Below, piece by piece: positions 1 to 6,313 of a stretch of DNA of 13,449 nt (positions are counted from its first letter, which is position 1; each line of letters begins with the position of its first letter). A program made the position numbers and the translations under genes. The stretch spans positions 1 to 13,449 of the forward strand of contig CAYYKF010000054.1 in the NCBI GenBank assembly GCA_964441035.1, read 5' to 3'. The notes below the pieces were generated by a model, which did no database searches, had not been told where the DNA came from, and worked only from the letters and a program-made list of their open reading frames with translations. The DNA is from MGIIb-P sp964441035. GTDB taxonomy: Archaea; Thermoplasmatota; Poseidoniia; Poseidoniales; Thalassarchaeaceae.

Positions 1-257
1 ATGCAACCAACAGTTCGCACGTTTACCTCGATACGACGAATCTGAGCCTAACAGAGTATGGTCACTTCGAATTGTTCTATCAGAAGCGTGTCATCGATTC
101 GAGCATATGGGTCAATGAAGAAATTCCAGAAGAGTTGATCGAAATTTCTGAAAAGAAGAGCAAGGGATTCCTGCCATTCGCATCACCAATATGGGCGGTT
201 TTAGCGATTGGACTTGCAGGATTAAGGAAAAATGAGCATTTTAATGATGATTTTTGA
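1..257 (+). CDS. C-terminal fragment of a membrane-anchored, probably extracytoplasmic protein (5' end outside window)
   Basis: The reading frame is open from the window edge (first full codon at 3) to a TGA at 255-257, giving 84 visible residues. The first half is polar with one N-S-S sequon and no domain I recognise. The last 30 residues contain a hydrophobic stretch (LPFASPIWAVLAIGLAGL), then a basic pair (RK) and a short acidic tail. This is the usual shape of a C-terminal membrane anchor, with the bulk of the protein outside the cell. It resembles the anchors of archaeal surface proteins, but I see no PGF-type sorting motif. A TTG at 72 could be read as a start, but the frame continues upstream without a stop, so a truncated larger gene is more likely. 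Function unknown. Inference: surface protein. Confidence 0.6.
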   Translation, partial: ATNSSHVYLDTTNLSLTEYGHFELFYQKRVIDSSIWVNEEIPEELIEISEKKSKGFLPFASPIWAVLAIGLAGLRKNEHFNDDF

Positions 258-262
258 TTTTT
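250..262 (+). terminator. Oligo-T tract at the end of the first gene
   Basis: Two runs of five T (251-255 and 258-262) flank and include the stop codon of the upstream gene. Archaeal transcription often ends on such T-rich non-template stretches without a hairpin, so this is a plausible terminator. It has not been tested and rests on base composition only. Confidence 0.3.
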
Positions 263-308
263 CTGACTCTAAAAATACCCTGAAAAGGTAATTCTTCAAC
301 ACAATCCT

Positions 309-318
309 TTGTATATCG
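309..318 (+). promoter_or_regulatory. TATA-like box of the aminopeptidase gene
   Basis: TATATC at 312-317 lies about 32 nt before the ATG at 347. Archaeal TATA boxes centre about 26-27 nt before the transcript start, so transcription would begin near 340. That leaves a leader of only a few bases. There is no Shine-Dalgarno-like sequence before the ATG, which fits leaderless or near-leaderless translation. This is a prediction from spacing and motif. Confidence 0.4.
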
Positions 319-346
319 TGAAAGAATCGGCGATTTTAGTGATTAC

Positions 347-1825
347 ATGGATGTCAAGGTGAGTGAATTTACAGATGTCGGGGATATTCTCATTATCCCA
401 CTCTTTGAAAATGTGCAAAAAGCCCCCAATAATGCCCTTGTGAGTTTAGGACGTACACAAAGAAGCCTGGTCAATGAAGCGATTGCTTCGGATGCCTTCA
501 CCGGCAAATCTGGCAAGCGACTGAATGTATGGACTACCGATTGTTTGGTGATTCTAATCGGAATGGGTAACGCTCCTTCCGACAAAGAATGTAGAGATGC
601 TGGTGCCAAAACCTTCGCATCACTTTCCAAGGACCACGGTGAAAATATCACAGTTCGATTCACAAAAGGTTGGAAAACCGGACAGATGGCAATTTTTACT
701 GAAGGTATGATTCTTCGCGACTATCAATTTGACAAGTATATGCAAGAAGATGAAGAAGACAAAAAAGTAGAATGGACACTCAATGTTCAGGCAAGTTTTC
801 GACATCAGAAAGAACTCAACAAAGGTGTTCAGAAATCTGCTGCGATTGCCGAAGGAGTCCATCTTGCACGTGAACTTGCAAACGAACCTGCCAATGTAAT
901 GTATCCAATGGAATACGCCCGAAGGGCTACGGAATGGGCAAAAGGAAAAACGAATGTCAAGGTTGAGATTTGGGATTATGATCGACTGAAAAAGGAAGGT
1001 ATGGAAGCAGTAATTGCTGTAGGGAAAGGAAGTATCCGTAAACCTTGCATGTGCTTTTTCACAATCAATCCAGATGCCGAGAAGGGCAAGAGAGTACCTT
1101 GCATCGTAGGTAAAGGAATTACATTCGATACAGGTGGAATCTCAATCAAACCATCTGCGGGTATGGAGGACATGAAGTTCGACATGCACGGGTCTGCGAC
1201 TGTCTTCGGCCTCATGCATGCGCTCTGGGCAACGGGTCACAAGGGAAGAGTCCATGGCATCTCTTGTATGGCTGAGAATATGCCAAGTGCCGAAGCATAT
1301 CGACCAGGAGATATCATCAACACTTACTCTGGAAAGACCATCGAGGTTCTGAATACAGATGCAGAAGGACGGAATGTCCTCAGTGATGGGTTGTGGAAAA
1401 CTGCTGAACTTGACCCTGAATACATGGTCGATTTAGCGACACTTACCGGTGCATGTGTTGTTGCATTAGGTCATGAGGCGAGCGGGCTTTGGTCGAATAA
1501 TTTAGAACTATCAAACCGGATACATGCTGCAGGGAATGCAGAAGATGAAATTGCCTGGCCAATGCCACTACTTCCTGCCTTTGAGAAAGAAATGACTGGT
1601 TCAAAAGTTGCTGATGTGCAAAATCTAGGCAAAGGCCGATGGGGTGGTGCAAACACCGCAGCTGCATTCCTCAAGCAGTTCGTTCAAGAAAGAGATGGTG
1701 AACAGATTCCGTGGGCACATCTAGACATTGCTGGAACTGCGTGGGGCGCATCAACAAATGCAATGGTTGCACACGGTGCAACCGGCGTTCATGTTAGGAC
1801 ATTGCATCGCCTCATCACGCAATGA
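347..1825 (+). CDS. pepA: Leucyl aminopeptidase (peptidase family M17, cytosol aminopeptidase)
   Basis: This 492-aa protein, normal length for the family, is a two-metal aminopeptidase that removes N-terminal residues from peptides in the cytoplasm, typically as a hexamer. Residues 1-150 form the variable M17 N-terminal domain and about 165-490 the catalytic domain. The family signature NTDAEGR is at 336-342. The expected metal and catalytic residues align: K256 and D261 in GKGITFDTGG, K268, D279 in FDMHGSA, D338, E340 and R342. The C-terminal GATGVHVRTL at 477-486 is also typical. The ATG at 347 is preferred because a TATA-like element sits at 312-317 and no longer in-frame start is needed. 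It stands alone on its strand, convergent with the dnaK operon. Its likely role is the last step of peptide breakdown, next to a chaperone cluster. The motif DMHGSA departs slightly from the common DMxGAA form. Confidence 0.96.
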   Translation: MDVKVSEFTDVGDILIIPLFENVQKAPNNALVSLGRTQRSLVNEAIASDAFTGKSGKRLNVWTTDCLVILIGMGNAPSDKECRDAGAKTFASLSKDHGENITVRFTKGWKTGQMAIFTEGMILRDYQFDKYMQEDEEDKKVEWTLNVQASFRHQKELNKGVQKSAAIAEGVHLARELANEPANVMYPMEYARRATEWAKGKTNVKVEIWDYDRLKKEGMEAVIAVGKGSIRKPCMCFFTINPDAEKGKRVPCIVGKGITFDTGGISIKPSAGMEDMKFDMHGSATVFGLMHALWATGHKGRVHGISCMAENMPSAEAYRPGDIINTYSGKTIEVLNTDAEGRNVLSDGLWKTAELDPEYMVDLATLTGACVVALGHEASGLWSNNLELSNRIHAAGNAEDEIAWPMPLLPAFEKEMTGSKVADVQNLGKGRWGGANTAAAFLKQFVQERDGEQIPWAHLDIAGTAWGASTNAMVAHGATGVHVRTLHRLITQ

Positions 1826-1832
1826 TAATGAG

Positions 1833-1857
1833 AAAAAAGGAATGGGGCAACCGCCCC
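1833..1857 (-). terminator. Hairpin plus T-run terminator for the dnaK operon
   Basis: Read on the minus strand, a GGGGC/GCCCC stem with a 4-nt loop (1857-1844) is followed after five bases by six T (1838-1833). This has the form of an intrinsic terminator and sits downstream of dnaK and the small gene 1945-2085. On the plus strand the same stem is followed 13 nt later by TTTTT (1871-1875), so it could also help end aminopeptidase transcription. Confidence 0.5.
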
Positions 1858-1858
1858 G

Positions 1859-1900
1859 TCGATGTACTCGTTTTTACCCCATAGGGGCTAAATACATCGA
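1859..1900. repeat. Long inverted repeat / hairpin between convergent genes
   Basis: An 8-bp perfect inverted repeat, TCGATGTA (1859-1866) and TACATCGA (1893-1900), encloses an inner stem of TTTA-CCCC (1873-1880) against GGGG-C-TAAA (1884-1892) with an ATA loop. Together this is a 16-bp stem with a 6-nt bulge on one side and a single C bulge on the other. It stacks next to the 1844-1857 hairpin. GCCCC at 1853-1857 could instead pair with GGGGC at 1884-1888, so two alternative folds exist. Likely part of a bidirectional termination or 3'-end processing region; function not known. Confidence 0.55.
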
Positions 1901-1906
1901 AAAATT

Positions 1907-1937
1907 GTCATTTGAAGTGACATACTTTCTTTTCTTG
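1907..1937 (+). terminator. Weak hairpin plus pyrimidine tract after the aminopeptidase gene
   Basis: TGTCA (1907-1911) and TGACA (1919-1923) form a short inverted repeat with partial pairing in the loop, followed by a T/C-rich stretch to about 1937. It may be a second plus-strand transcription stop. The evidence is weak and it overlaps no gene on that strand. Confidence 0.25.
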
Positions 1938-1944
1938 CTGATGT

Positions 1945-2085
1945 TCACTCGGGTTTCCCATCTTCGCCCCTACTTTGCCAATAAGCATCGTTGTTCGGAT
2001 TCAGTTGATTCGCCCGGTTGTCAACATCAGATTGTCCTTTTCCTATCTTCACACCTCCTCTCCATTTGGAGTTGAAATCACTCAT
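1945..2085 (-). CDS. 46-aa microprotein coupled to dnaK (conserved-looking, function unknown)
   Basis: An ATG at 2085-2083 lies inside the last codons of dnaK, so the two genes overlap by 8 nt (ATGAGTGA arrangement). The frame then runs 46 codons to a TGA at 1945. The product is small, hydrophilic and has no membrane segment. Its core, DNRANQLNPNNDAYWQSRG (about residues 22-40), is rich in N and Q with single Y and W residues, and does not look like random read-through. The overlap suggests translational coupling, so the protein would be made together with DnaK. An internal GTG at 2052 directly abuts AGGAGGT, too close for a normal ribosome site; that purine run also encodes R-G-G, so I prefer the ATG. 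From memory, similar D-N-R-A-N-Q-x-N-P-N-N cores occur in other short hypothetical proteins, but I cannot verify this. No function is assigned. Confidence 0.72.
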   Translation of the reverse strand: MSDFNSKWRGGVKIGKGQSDVDNRANQLNPNNDAYWQSRGEDGKPE

Positions 2086-3967
2086 TTTCGTCGTCATCAA
2101 CGACTTCGAAATCTGCGTCAACTACATCTTCTGCACCATCGATGCCAGTATGATCGCCACCCTGTTCATCTTCCATCGATGCTGCTGCGGCCTCATACAA
2201 CTTGGCAGAAATACCATGCATGGATTCTTCTAATTCCTGAACCTTAGCTTGAATCGCGTCTTCATCGAGGTCATCATCATCGATGGGACCGTCGTCGGTG
2301 CGGATTAGTGCTTCAAGTTCAACCAATTTGGCCTCAATCGGTTCTTTATCAGAATCTTCGAGTTTGTCGCCGGCATCCTTCATGGTTCGGCGGGTCTGAT
2401 AGACGATGCTGTCTGCCGTATTGCGCAGTTCGACCTTCTTCTGACGTGCTTCGTCTTCAGCGGCAAATTCTTCGGCCTCAGAGATTTTCTGTTGAATCTC
2501 ATCCTCGGACAAACTCGTTGCACTTTCAATACGGATTGATTGTTCCTTGCCAGTACCCGTGTCCTTGGCAGAGACACTGACAATGCCATTTGCATCAATG
2601 TCGAATGTGACTTCAATCTTGGGCATTCCACGTGGTGCTGCTGGGATTCCTTCAAGGAAGAACTTCCCAAGCGTAACGTTGTCCTTCGCAAATTTCCTCT
2701 CACCTTGCAATACATGCACTTCCACAGCAGGTTGGTTGTCTGCGGCTGTGCTGAATACTTCAGAACGACGTGTTGGAATCGTCGTATTTCTCTCAATCAT
2801 TGGTGTCGTTACGCCACCAAGTGTTTCGATACCAAGAGATAGAGGAGTGACGTCAAGCAACAACACATCGGTGACACCTTCATCTCCAACGATGATACCT
2901 GCTTGTAGTGCAGCACCCATGGCAACTGCTTCATCAGGATTAATGCCCTTGAATGGCGCCTTTCCTGCTTCACTTTCAATGGCCTCCTGGACGGCAGGAA
3001 TGCGTGTGCTCCCACCAACGAGAAGAATCTTGTCAACATCACCAGATTTGACACCTGCATCTTTCATTGCACGACGGGTTGGACCCATTGTTGCCTCGAC
3101 AAGATCTGCTGTAAGGTCATCGAATTGGGCACGAGAAAGATTGAGATCAAGATGCTCCGGGTTACCATCCTTCATTGTGATAAATGGTAGATTGATGTGG
3201 CTAGTTTGTGTTCCAGAGAGTTCGATTTTTGCTTTCTCGGCTGCTTCTTTCAAACGACTCATCGCTTGACCATCGCCTGAAAGGTCGATACCGCTGCTCT
3301 TCTTGAATTCAGATACGCACCAATGAATGACGCGCTCATCGAAATCATCGCCACCCAACCTGTTGTTTCCGGCTGTTGCCTTGACTTCAATCTGGGGTTG
3401 GTCATCAACCTGATAGATCTCAAGAACTGACACATCGAATGTACCACCGCCGAGGTCGTAGACGAGGATTGTTTGGTCATCAGATTTGTCAACACCATAA
3501 GCCAGAGCTGCGGCTGTAGGTTCATTGATGATTCTTAAGACATCTAGACCCGCGATGCGGCCTGCGTCCTTAGTTGCCTTACGCTGTGCATCTGTGAAAT
3601 AAGCAGGGCAGGTGATGACTGCTTGGTTGACTTCCGTTCCAAGGTAGGCCTCTGCATCTGCTTTGAGTTTCTGTAAAATGAATGCGCTAATCTCCTGGGG
3701 AGTGTATTCATTGTCGTCAACTGCTCCTTTCCAATCCGTGCCCATCTCCCTCTTGACTGAAAGGAAAGTGCGTTCTGAATTGGTTACAGCCTGCCGTTTT
3801 GCAGTGACTCCTACCAACCGTTCTCCATCCTTCGCGAAGGCAACAACACTGGGTGTTGTTCTTGCACCTTCTGCATTCGGTATGACAACTGCCTCTCCAC
3901 CTTCAATCGCTGCTACGCAGCTGTTCGTCGTTCCCAAATCAATTCCAATCACTGAACTTTTTGCCAT
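2078..3967 (-). CDS. dnaK: Molecular chaperone DnaK (Hsp70)
   Basis: This 629-aa Hsp70 binds exposed hydrophobic segments and releases them in an ATP-driven cycle in the cytoplasm. The ATPase domain (about 1-364) shows phosphate loop 1 (GIDLGTTNS, 8-16), the lysine corresponding to the catalytic one in VKREMG (K72), phosphate loop 2 (DLGGGTFD, 171-178), LGGDDFD (204-210) and LLVGGSTRIP (315-324). The linker DVLLLDVTPLSLG (367-379) leads to the substrate-binding domain, then a helical lid and an acidic end (DADFEVVDDD). Compared with E. coli DnaK, about 24 residues are missing after the EMGTDW segment (near 80-88), the short form typical of Gram-positive and archaeal Hsp70s. The ATG at 3967 has a strong site, AAGGAGG at 3983-3977, encoded within the last codons of the upstream Hsp20-like gene, whose stop is only 2 nt away. 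No grpE or dnaJ is in the window. Confidence 0.98.
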   Translation of the reverse strand: MAKSSVIGIDLGTTNSCVAAIEGGEAVVIPNAEGARTTPSVVAFAKDGERLVGVTAKRQAVTNSERTFLSVKREMGTDWKGAVDDNEYTPQEISAFILQKLKADAEAYLGTEVNQAVITCPAYFTDAQRKATKDAGRIAGLDVLRIINEPTAAALAYGVDKSDDQTILVYDLGGGTFDVSVLEIYQVDDQPQIEVKATAGNNRLGGDDFDERVIHWCVSEFKKSSGIDLSGDGQAMSRLKEAAEKAKIELSGTQTSHINLPFITMKDGNPEHLDLNLSRAQFDDLTADLVEATMGPTRRAMKDAGVKSGDVDKILLVGGSTRIPAVQEAIESEAGKAPFKGINPDEAVAMGAALQAGIIVGDEGVTDVLLLDVTPLSLGIETLGGVTTPMIERNTTIPTRRSEVFSTAADNQPAVEVHVLQGERKFAKDNVTLGKFFLEGIPAAPRGMPKIEVTFDIDANGIVSVSAKDTGTGKEQSIRIESATSLSEDEIQQKISEAEEFAAEDEARQKKVELRNTADSIVYQTRRTMKDAGDKLEDSDKEPIEAKLVELEALIRTDDGPIDDDDLDEDAIQAKVQELEESMHGISAKLYEAAAASMEDEQGGDHTGIDGAEDVVDADFEVVDDDENE

Positions 3968-3969
3968 GT

Positions 3970-4599
3970 TTAATTTCCTCCTTCTGGTGTTGCTGATTCT
4001 GTCGTATCTCTAAGTGTGAATGTGATGTCGAGAATACCGTTGTTAATCTCCCAATTATCAACGCGCTGTGCTGCCTTAGGCAGTTCAAAACGCTGTAGTG
4101 GACGGGGTTGAGTTGCCCGCATCAAATGTAGAGTCGAACCGCCACCTGTTAGATTCAATTCTACTTCAGCATCATCAATACCATCATGACGAGAGACATC
4201 GATTGTGATATTCATCGAATCTCCCTCGACATATACGTCGGCGATTGGGATTTGATTGATGGCACTCTCATCATCCATCTCAGTTTCCTCAATTTGGATT
4301 TCAACTGGTTCGGATTCAGGACCCTTGCCAACCTTCACATCGACGCCCATCTGATTGAGAATGTTTGACAAATCGGGCGCGCCTTTTCCAAGCATTTCGC
4401 TGAGATCTCCGAAATCAGATTGAAGATTTATTTTGACGTCGCCAGATCGAATCTTTTCAGGATCAATTCCAAGGTTGTCAAACTGAGATTGAATCTGCTC
4501 CATCATGCGCATTAAATCTGCTTCATCGACATCCATGCCCATCTTACGAAACATCTCAGCCATCTGCTTCAGAATTTGTTCTTCCCATTCGTCTCTCAT
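3970..4599 (-). CDS. Hsp20/alpha-crystallin-like protein with a Met-rich helical N-terminal region
   Basis: The 209-aa product has two parts. Residues 1-45 are amphipathic and methionine-rich (for example MAEMFRKMGM), followed by a polar acidic linker to about 115. Residues about 117-197 look like a beta-sandwich of the alpha-crystallin/Hsp20 type: alternating beta strands, an ELP element (FELPKA) and the NNGILDITF strand that matches the family's NGxLxIxx signature. A C-terminal I-x-I motif, used by many small heat-shock proteins for oligomer assembly, is not visible. It is the first gene of the operon with dnaK, 2 nt apart, so an ATP-independent holdase handing clients to DnaK is a reasonable inference. 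The ATG at 4599 follows GGTGAG (4611-4606), which matches the archaeal anti-Shine-Dalgarno; an in-frame TTG at 4605 is less likely. A GvpH-like or other CS/p23-fold protein is the main alternative. Confidence 0.75.
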   Translation of the reverse strand: MRDEWEEQILKQMAEMFRKMGMDVDEADLMRMMEQIQSQFDNLGIDPEKIRSGDVKINLQSDFGDLSEMLGKGAPDLSNILNQMGVDVKVGKGPESEPVEIQIEETEMDDESAINQIPIADVYVEGDSMNITIDVSRHDGIDDAEVELNLTGGGSTLHLMRATQPRPLQRFELPKAAQRVDNWEINNGILDITFTLRDTTESATPEGGN

Positions 4600-4627
4600 C
4601 GTCAACTCACCAACTACTTAACCCCTG

Positions 4628-4649
4628 GTTGTATAGTGGGATAGTTTAA
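4628..4649 (-). promoter_or_regulatory. Candidate promoter elements of the Hsp20-like/dnaK operon
   Basis: Two TATA-like sequences are readable on the minus strand: TTAAACTAT (4649-4641) and TATACAA (4635-4629). The first would place the transcript start near 4619, which keeps the GGTGAG ribosome site in the mRNA, so it fits better. The second would start transcription at about the ribosome site. AACC/GGTT half-sites at 4620-4623, 4627-4630 and 4648-4651 surround these elements and could be operator sequence. This is motif reading only. Confidence 0.35.
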
Positions 4650-4650
4650 C

Positions 4651-4658
4651 CATATATG
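4651..4658 (+). promoter_or_regulatory. TATA box of the thermosome gene
   Basis: CATATATG at 4651-4658 centres about 29 nt before the ATG at 4685. That predicts a transcript start near 4681 and a leader of only about four bases. It supports the ATG at 4685 over the upstream TTG at 4664, which would lie ahead of the predicted start and be absent from the mRNA. Confidence 0.5.
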
Positions 4659-4684
4659 AATCATTGCACTACAATACGTGCAGA

Positions 4685-6313
4685 ATGAACAGCGTCGGAT
4701 TCAAGTCGGGTACATCAGTCGGACCGATGTATCCCATGGTCCAAGATGAGCAAAAACGCGTGCTTGATGACACAGAAAGAGTGTCTGGAAAGACTGCTTT
4801 GCGAAATAATGTTGAGGCCGCAGTAGCCCTTTCAGGTGCAGTTCAAAGTACATTGGGACCAAAGGGGCTAGACAAATTACTCGTTGGCTCCGATGGTAGT
4901 TCAATCGTAACCAATGATGGCGTTACGGTTCTTGAGACTGCACTGGTAGAACATCCAACTGCGAAAATGTTGATTTCAACGTCCAGAGCACAGGATGATG
5001 AGACAAAGGATGGTACGACTTCCACGGTCATTATCACGGCTGAACTTCTGGTCAATGCTGTTGAATTGGTTGATCGCGGTGTACACCCGACCATTGTTGC
5101 AAATGGCTACCGCCTATGCAATCCTGTTATCGAAGAATTGTTGTCAGAGATAGCGATAGATGCTGATAATAATGCACACCTCGATGCTGTGCTAACTTCA
5201 CTTTCAGGAAAAGGAGATGAGGGGATGCAACGATGTTTGGCCAAGCTCGCACATTCTGCTGCAATCGCGATTGGAACCAACGATACGGAACATTGCAAAA
5301 TTGTCACTCAATGCAGTGGTACAATCCTTGACAGTGAACTTGTCCAAGGTATTGTCCTAGAAAAAACAAGGGTGCATCGAGAGATGTCAAAGCGTCATGA
5401 TGGAGGACGAATCCTCATTCTAGATGGAGGGATTGAACGTCGGAAGCCTGAGATTGAGGCAACACTCCAAATCACGAAATTAGGGGCACTCGAAGCATTC
5501 AATACACGTGAGCGTGAAGATTTGCAGCGACGGGTGAACCTACTGAAAGAGGCTGGAATCAACCTCATCATTGCTAGAGATGGAATTGAAGACGATGCGC
5601 ATCCAATGCTATCTGAGGCTGGAATTATCGCATATCGCAGAGTAGAACGGCCAGAAATCGAGCACATTTGCCGTGCCACTGGAGCGCGGCCATTACATTC
5701 ATTGGAAGACATCGATGAATCCGATATTGGTGAATTCACTGGCCTACGTGAAGAGAAATGGCAAGGTAGTACACACATGATTTTGCAAGGAGCCAAGGAA
5801 GAGGCTGTCACAGTCGTACTAAGGGGTTCGACTGAGTCAAGACTTGGAGAAGCACGACGTGCATTCGATGATGCCCTAGGTGTTGCTTGTCAAATGACCG
5901 AGGACCCACGCCTCCTTCCTGGTGGGGGCGCCACACAGATTGCATTGGCTCGAAGGTTACGAAGGCATGCTGAGACCATTCCAGGTCGTGAACAAATGGC
6001 TGTGGAAGCCTTTGCTGCAGCACTGGAATCAATTCCCCGAATTCTAGCCGCAAACGCAGGCATGGATCCAATCGATGAACTGTTGCGAGCAACTGCTTCT
6101 CAGGCTGATTCTAATTCAGCATGGAAAGGATTGGATGTTCGTACTGGTGAAATTGTGGATATGGCCGAATCCGGAATAACTGACCCAATTCGAATCACAC
6201 GACATGCTATTGCAGGGGCGACTGAAGCGGCGATATCTGTTCTACGAATCGATGACATTCTTTGGGCCAAGCAAGATGCGCAGGAACCAGATTGGCAGAC
6301 TGATGCTCAATAG
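4685..6313 (+). CDS. Thermosome subunit (group II chaperonin, Cpn60/TCP-1 family), divergent
   Basis: The 542-aa product folds proteins inside a double-ring ATP-driven chamber in the cytoplasm. The equatorial domain shows TLGPKGLDKLL (56-66) and IVTNDGVTVL (74-83). The apical domain carries the typical LIIARDGIEDDAHPML run (294-309) and RRVERPEIEHICRATGA (318-334). The returning segments contain the Asp of AFDDALGVA (393-401), LPGGGATQ (411-418) and NAGMDPIDELL (457-467). The ending, RITRHAIAGATEAAISVLRIDD (503-524), is standard. Two departures stand out: the usual G-D-G-T-T reads K-D-G-T-T (108-112), though its Asp is kept, and GGGAxE reads GGGATQ. The C-terminus lacks a Gly/Met tail. It diverges from the Hsp20-like/dnaK operon and its last 7 nt overlap the 3' end of the giant surface protein gene. 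It may be a second, specialised paralogue, but other copies cannot be seen here. Confidence 0.95.
   Translation: MNSVGFKSGTSVGPMYPMVQDEQKRVLDDTERVSGKTALRNNVEAAVALSGAVQSTLGPKGLDKLLVGSDGSSIVTNDGVTVLETALVEHPTAKMLISTSRAQDDETKDGTTSTVIITAELLVNAVELVDRGVHPTIVANGYRLCNPVIEELLSEIAIDADNNAHLDAVLTSLSGKGDEGMQRCLAKLAHSAAIAIGTNDTEHCKIVTQCSGTILDSELVQGIVLEKTRVHREMSKRHDGGRILILDGGIERRKPEIEATLQITKLGALEAFNTREREDLQRRVNLLKEAGINLIIARDGIEDDAHPMLSEAGIIAYRRVERPEIEHICRATGARPLHSLEDIDESDIGEFTGLREEKWQGSTHMILQGAKEEAVTVVLRGSTESRLGEARRAFDDALGVACQMTEDPRLLPGGGATQIALARRLRRHAETIPGREQMAVEAFAAALESIPRILAANAGMDPIDELLRATASQADSNSAWKGLDVRTGEIVDMAESGITDPIRITRHAIAGATEAAISVLRIDDILWAKQDAQEPDWQTDAQ

Noticed and set aside
2050..2052. GTG as the start of the dnaK-coupled microprotein, next to AGGAGGT
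   Set aside because: The purine run touches the GTG with no spacer, and the ATG at 2085 overlaps the dnaK stop in the classic coupled arrangement. The purines also encode R-G-G.
2547..3269. 240-aa plus-strand open frame antisense to dnaK
   Set aside because: It lies wholly within dnaK, which is unmistakable. Ser/Pro/Val-rich composition is typical of an antisense shadow; no domain or ribosome site is visible.
4664..4666. Upstream TTG as thermosome start
   Set aside because: It would lie upstream of the transcript start predicted from the TATA box at 4651-4658; the ATG at 4685 fits better.
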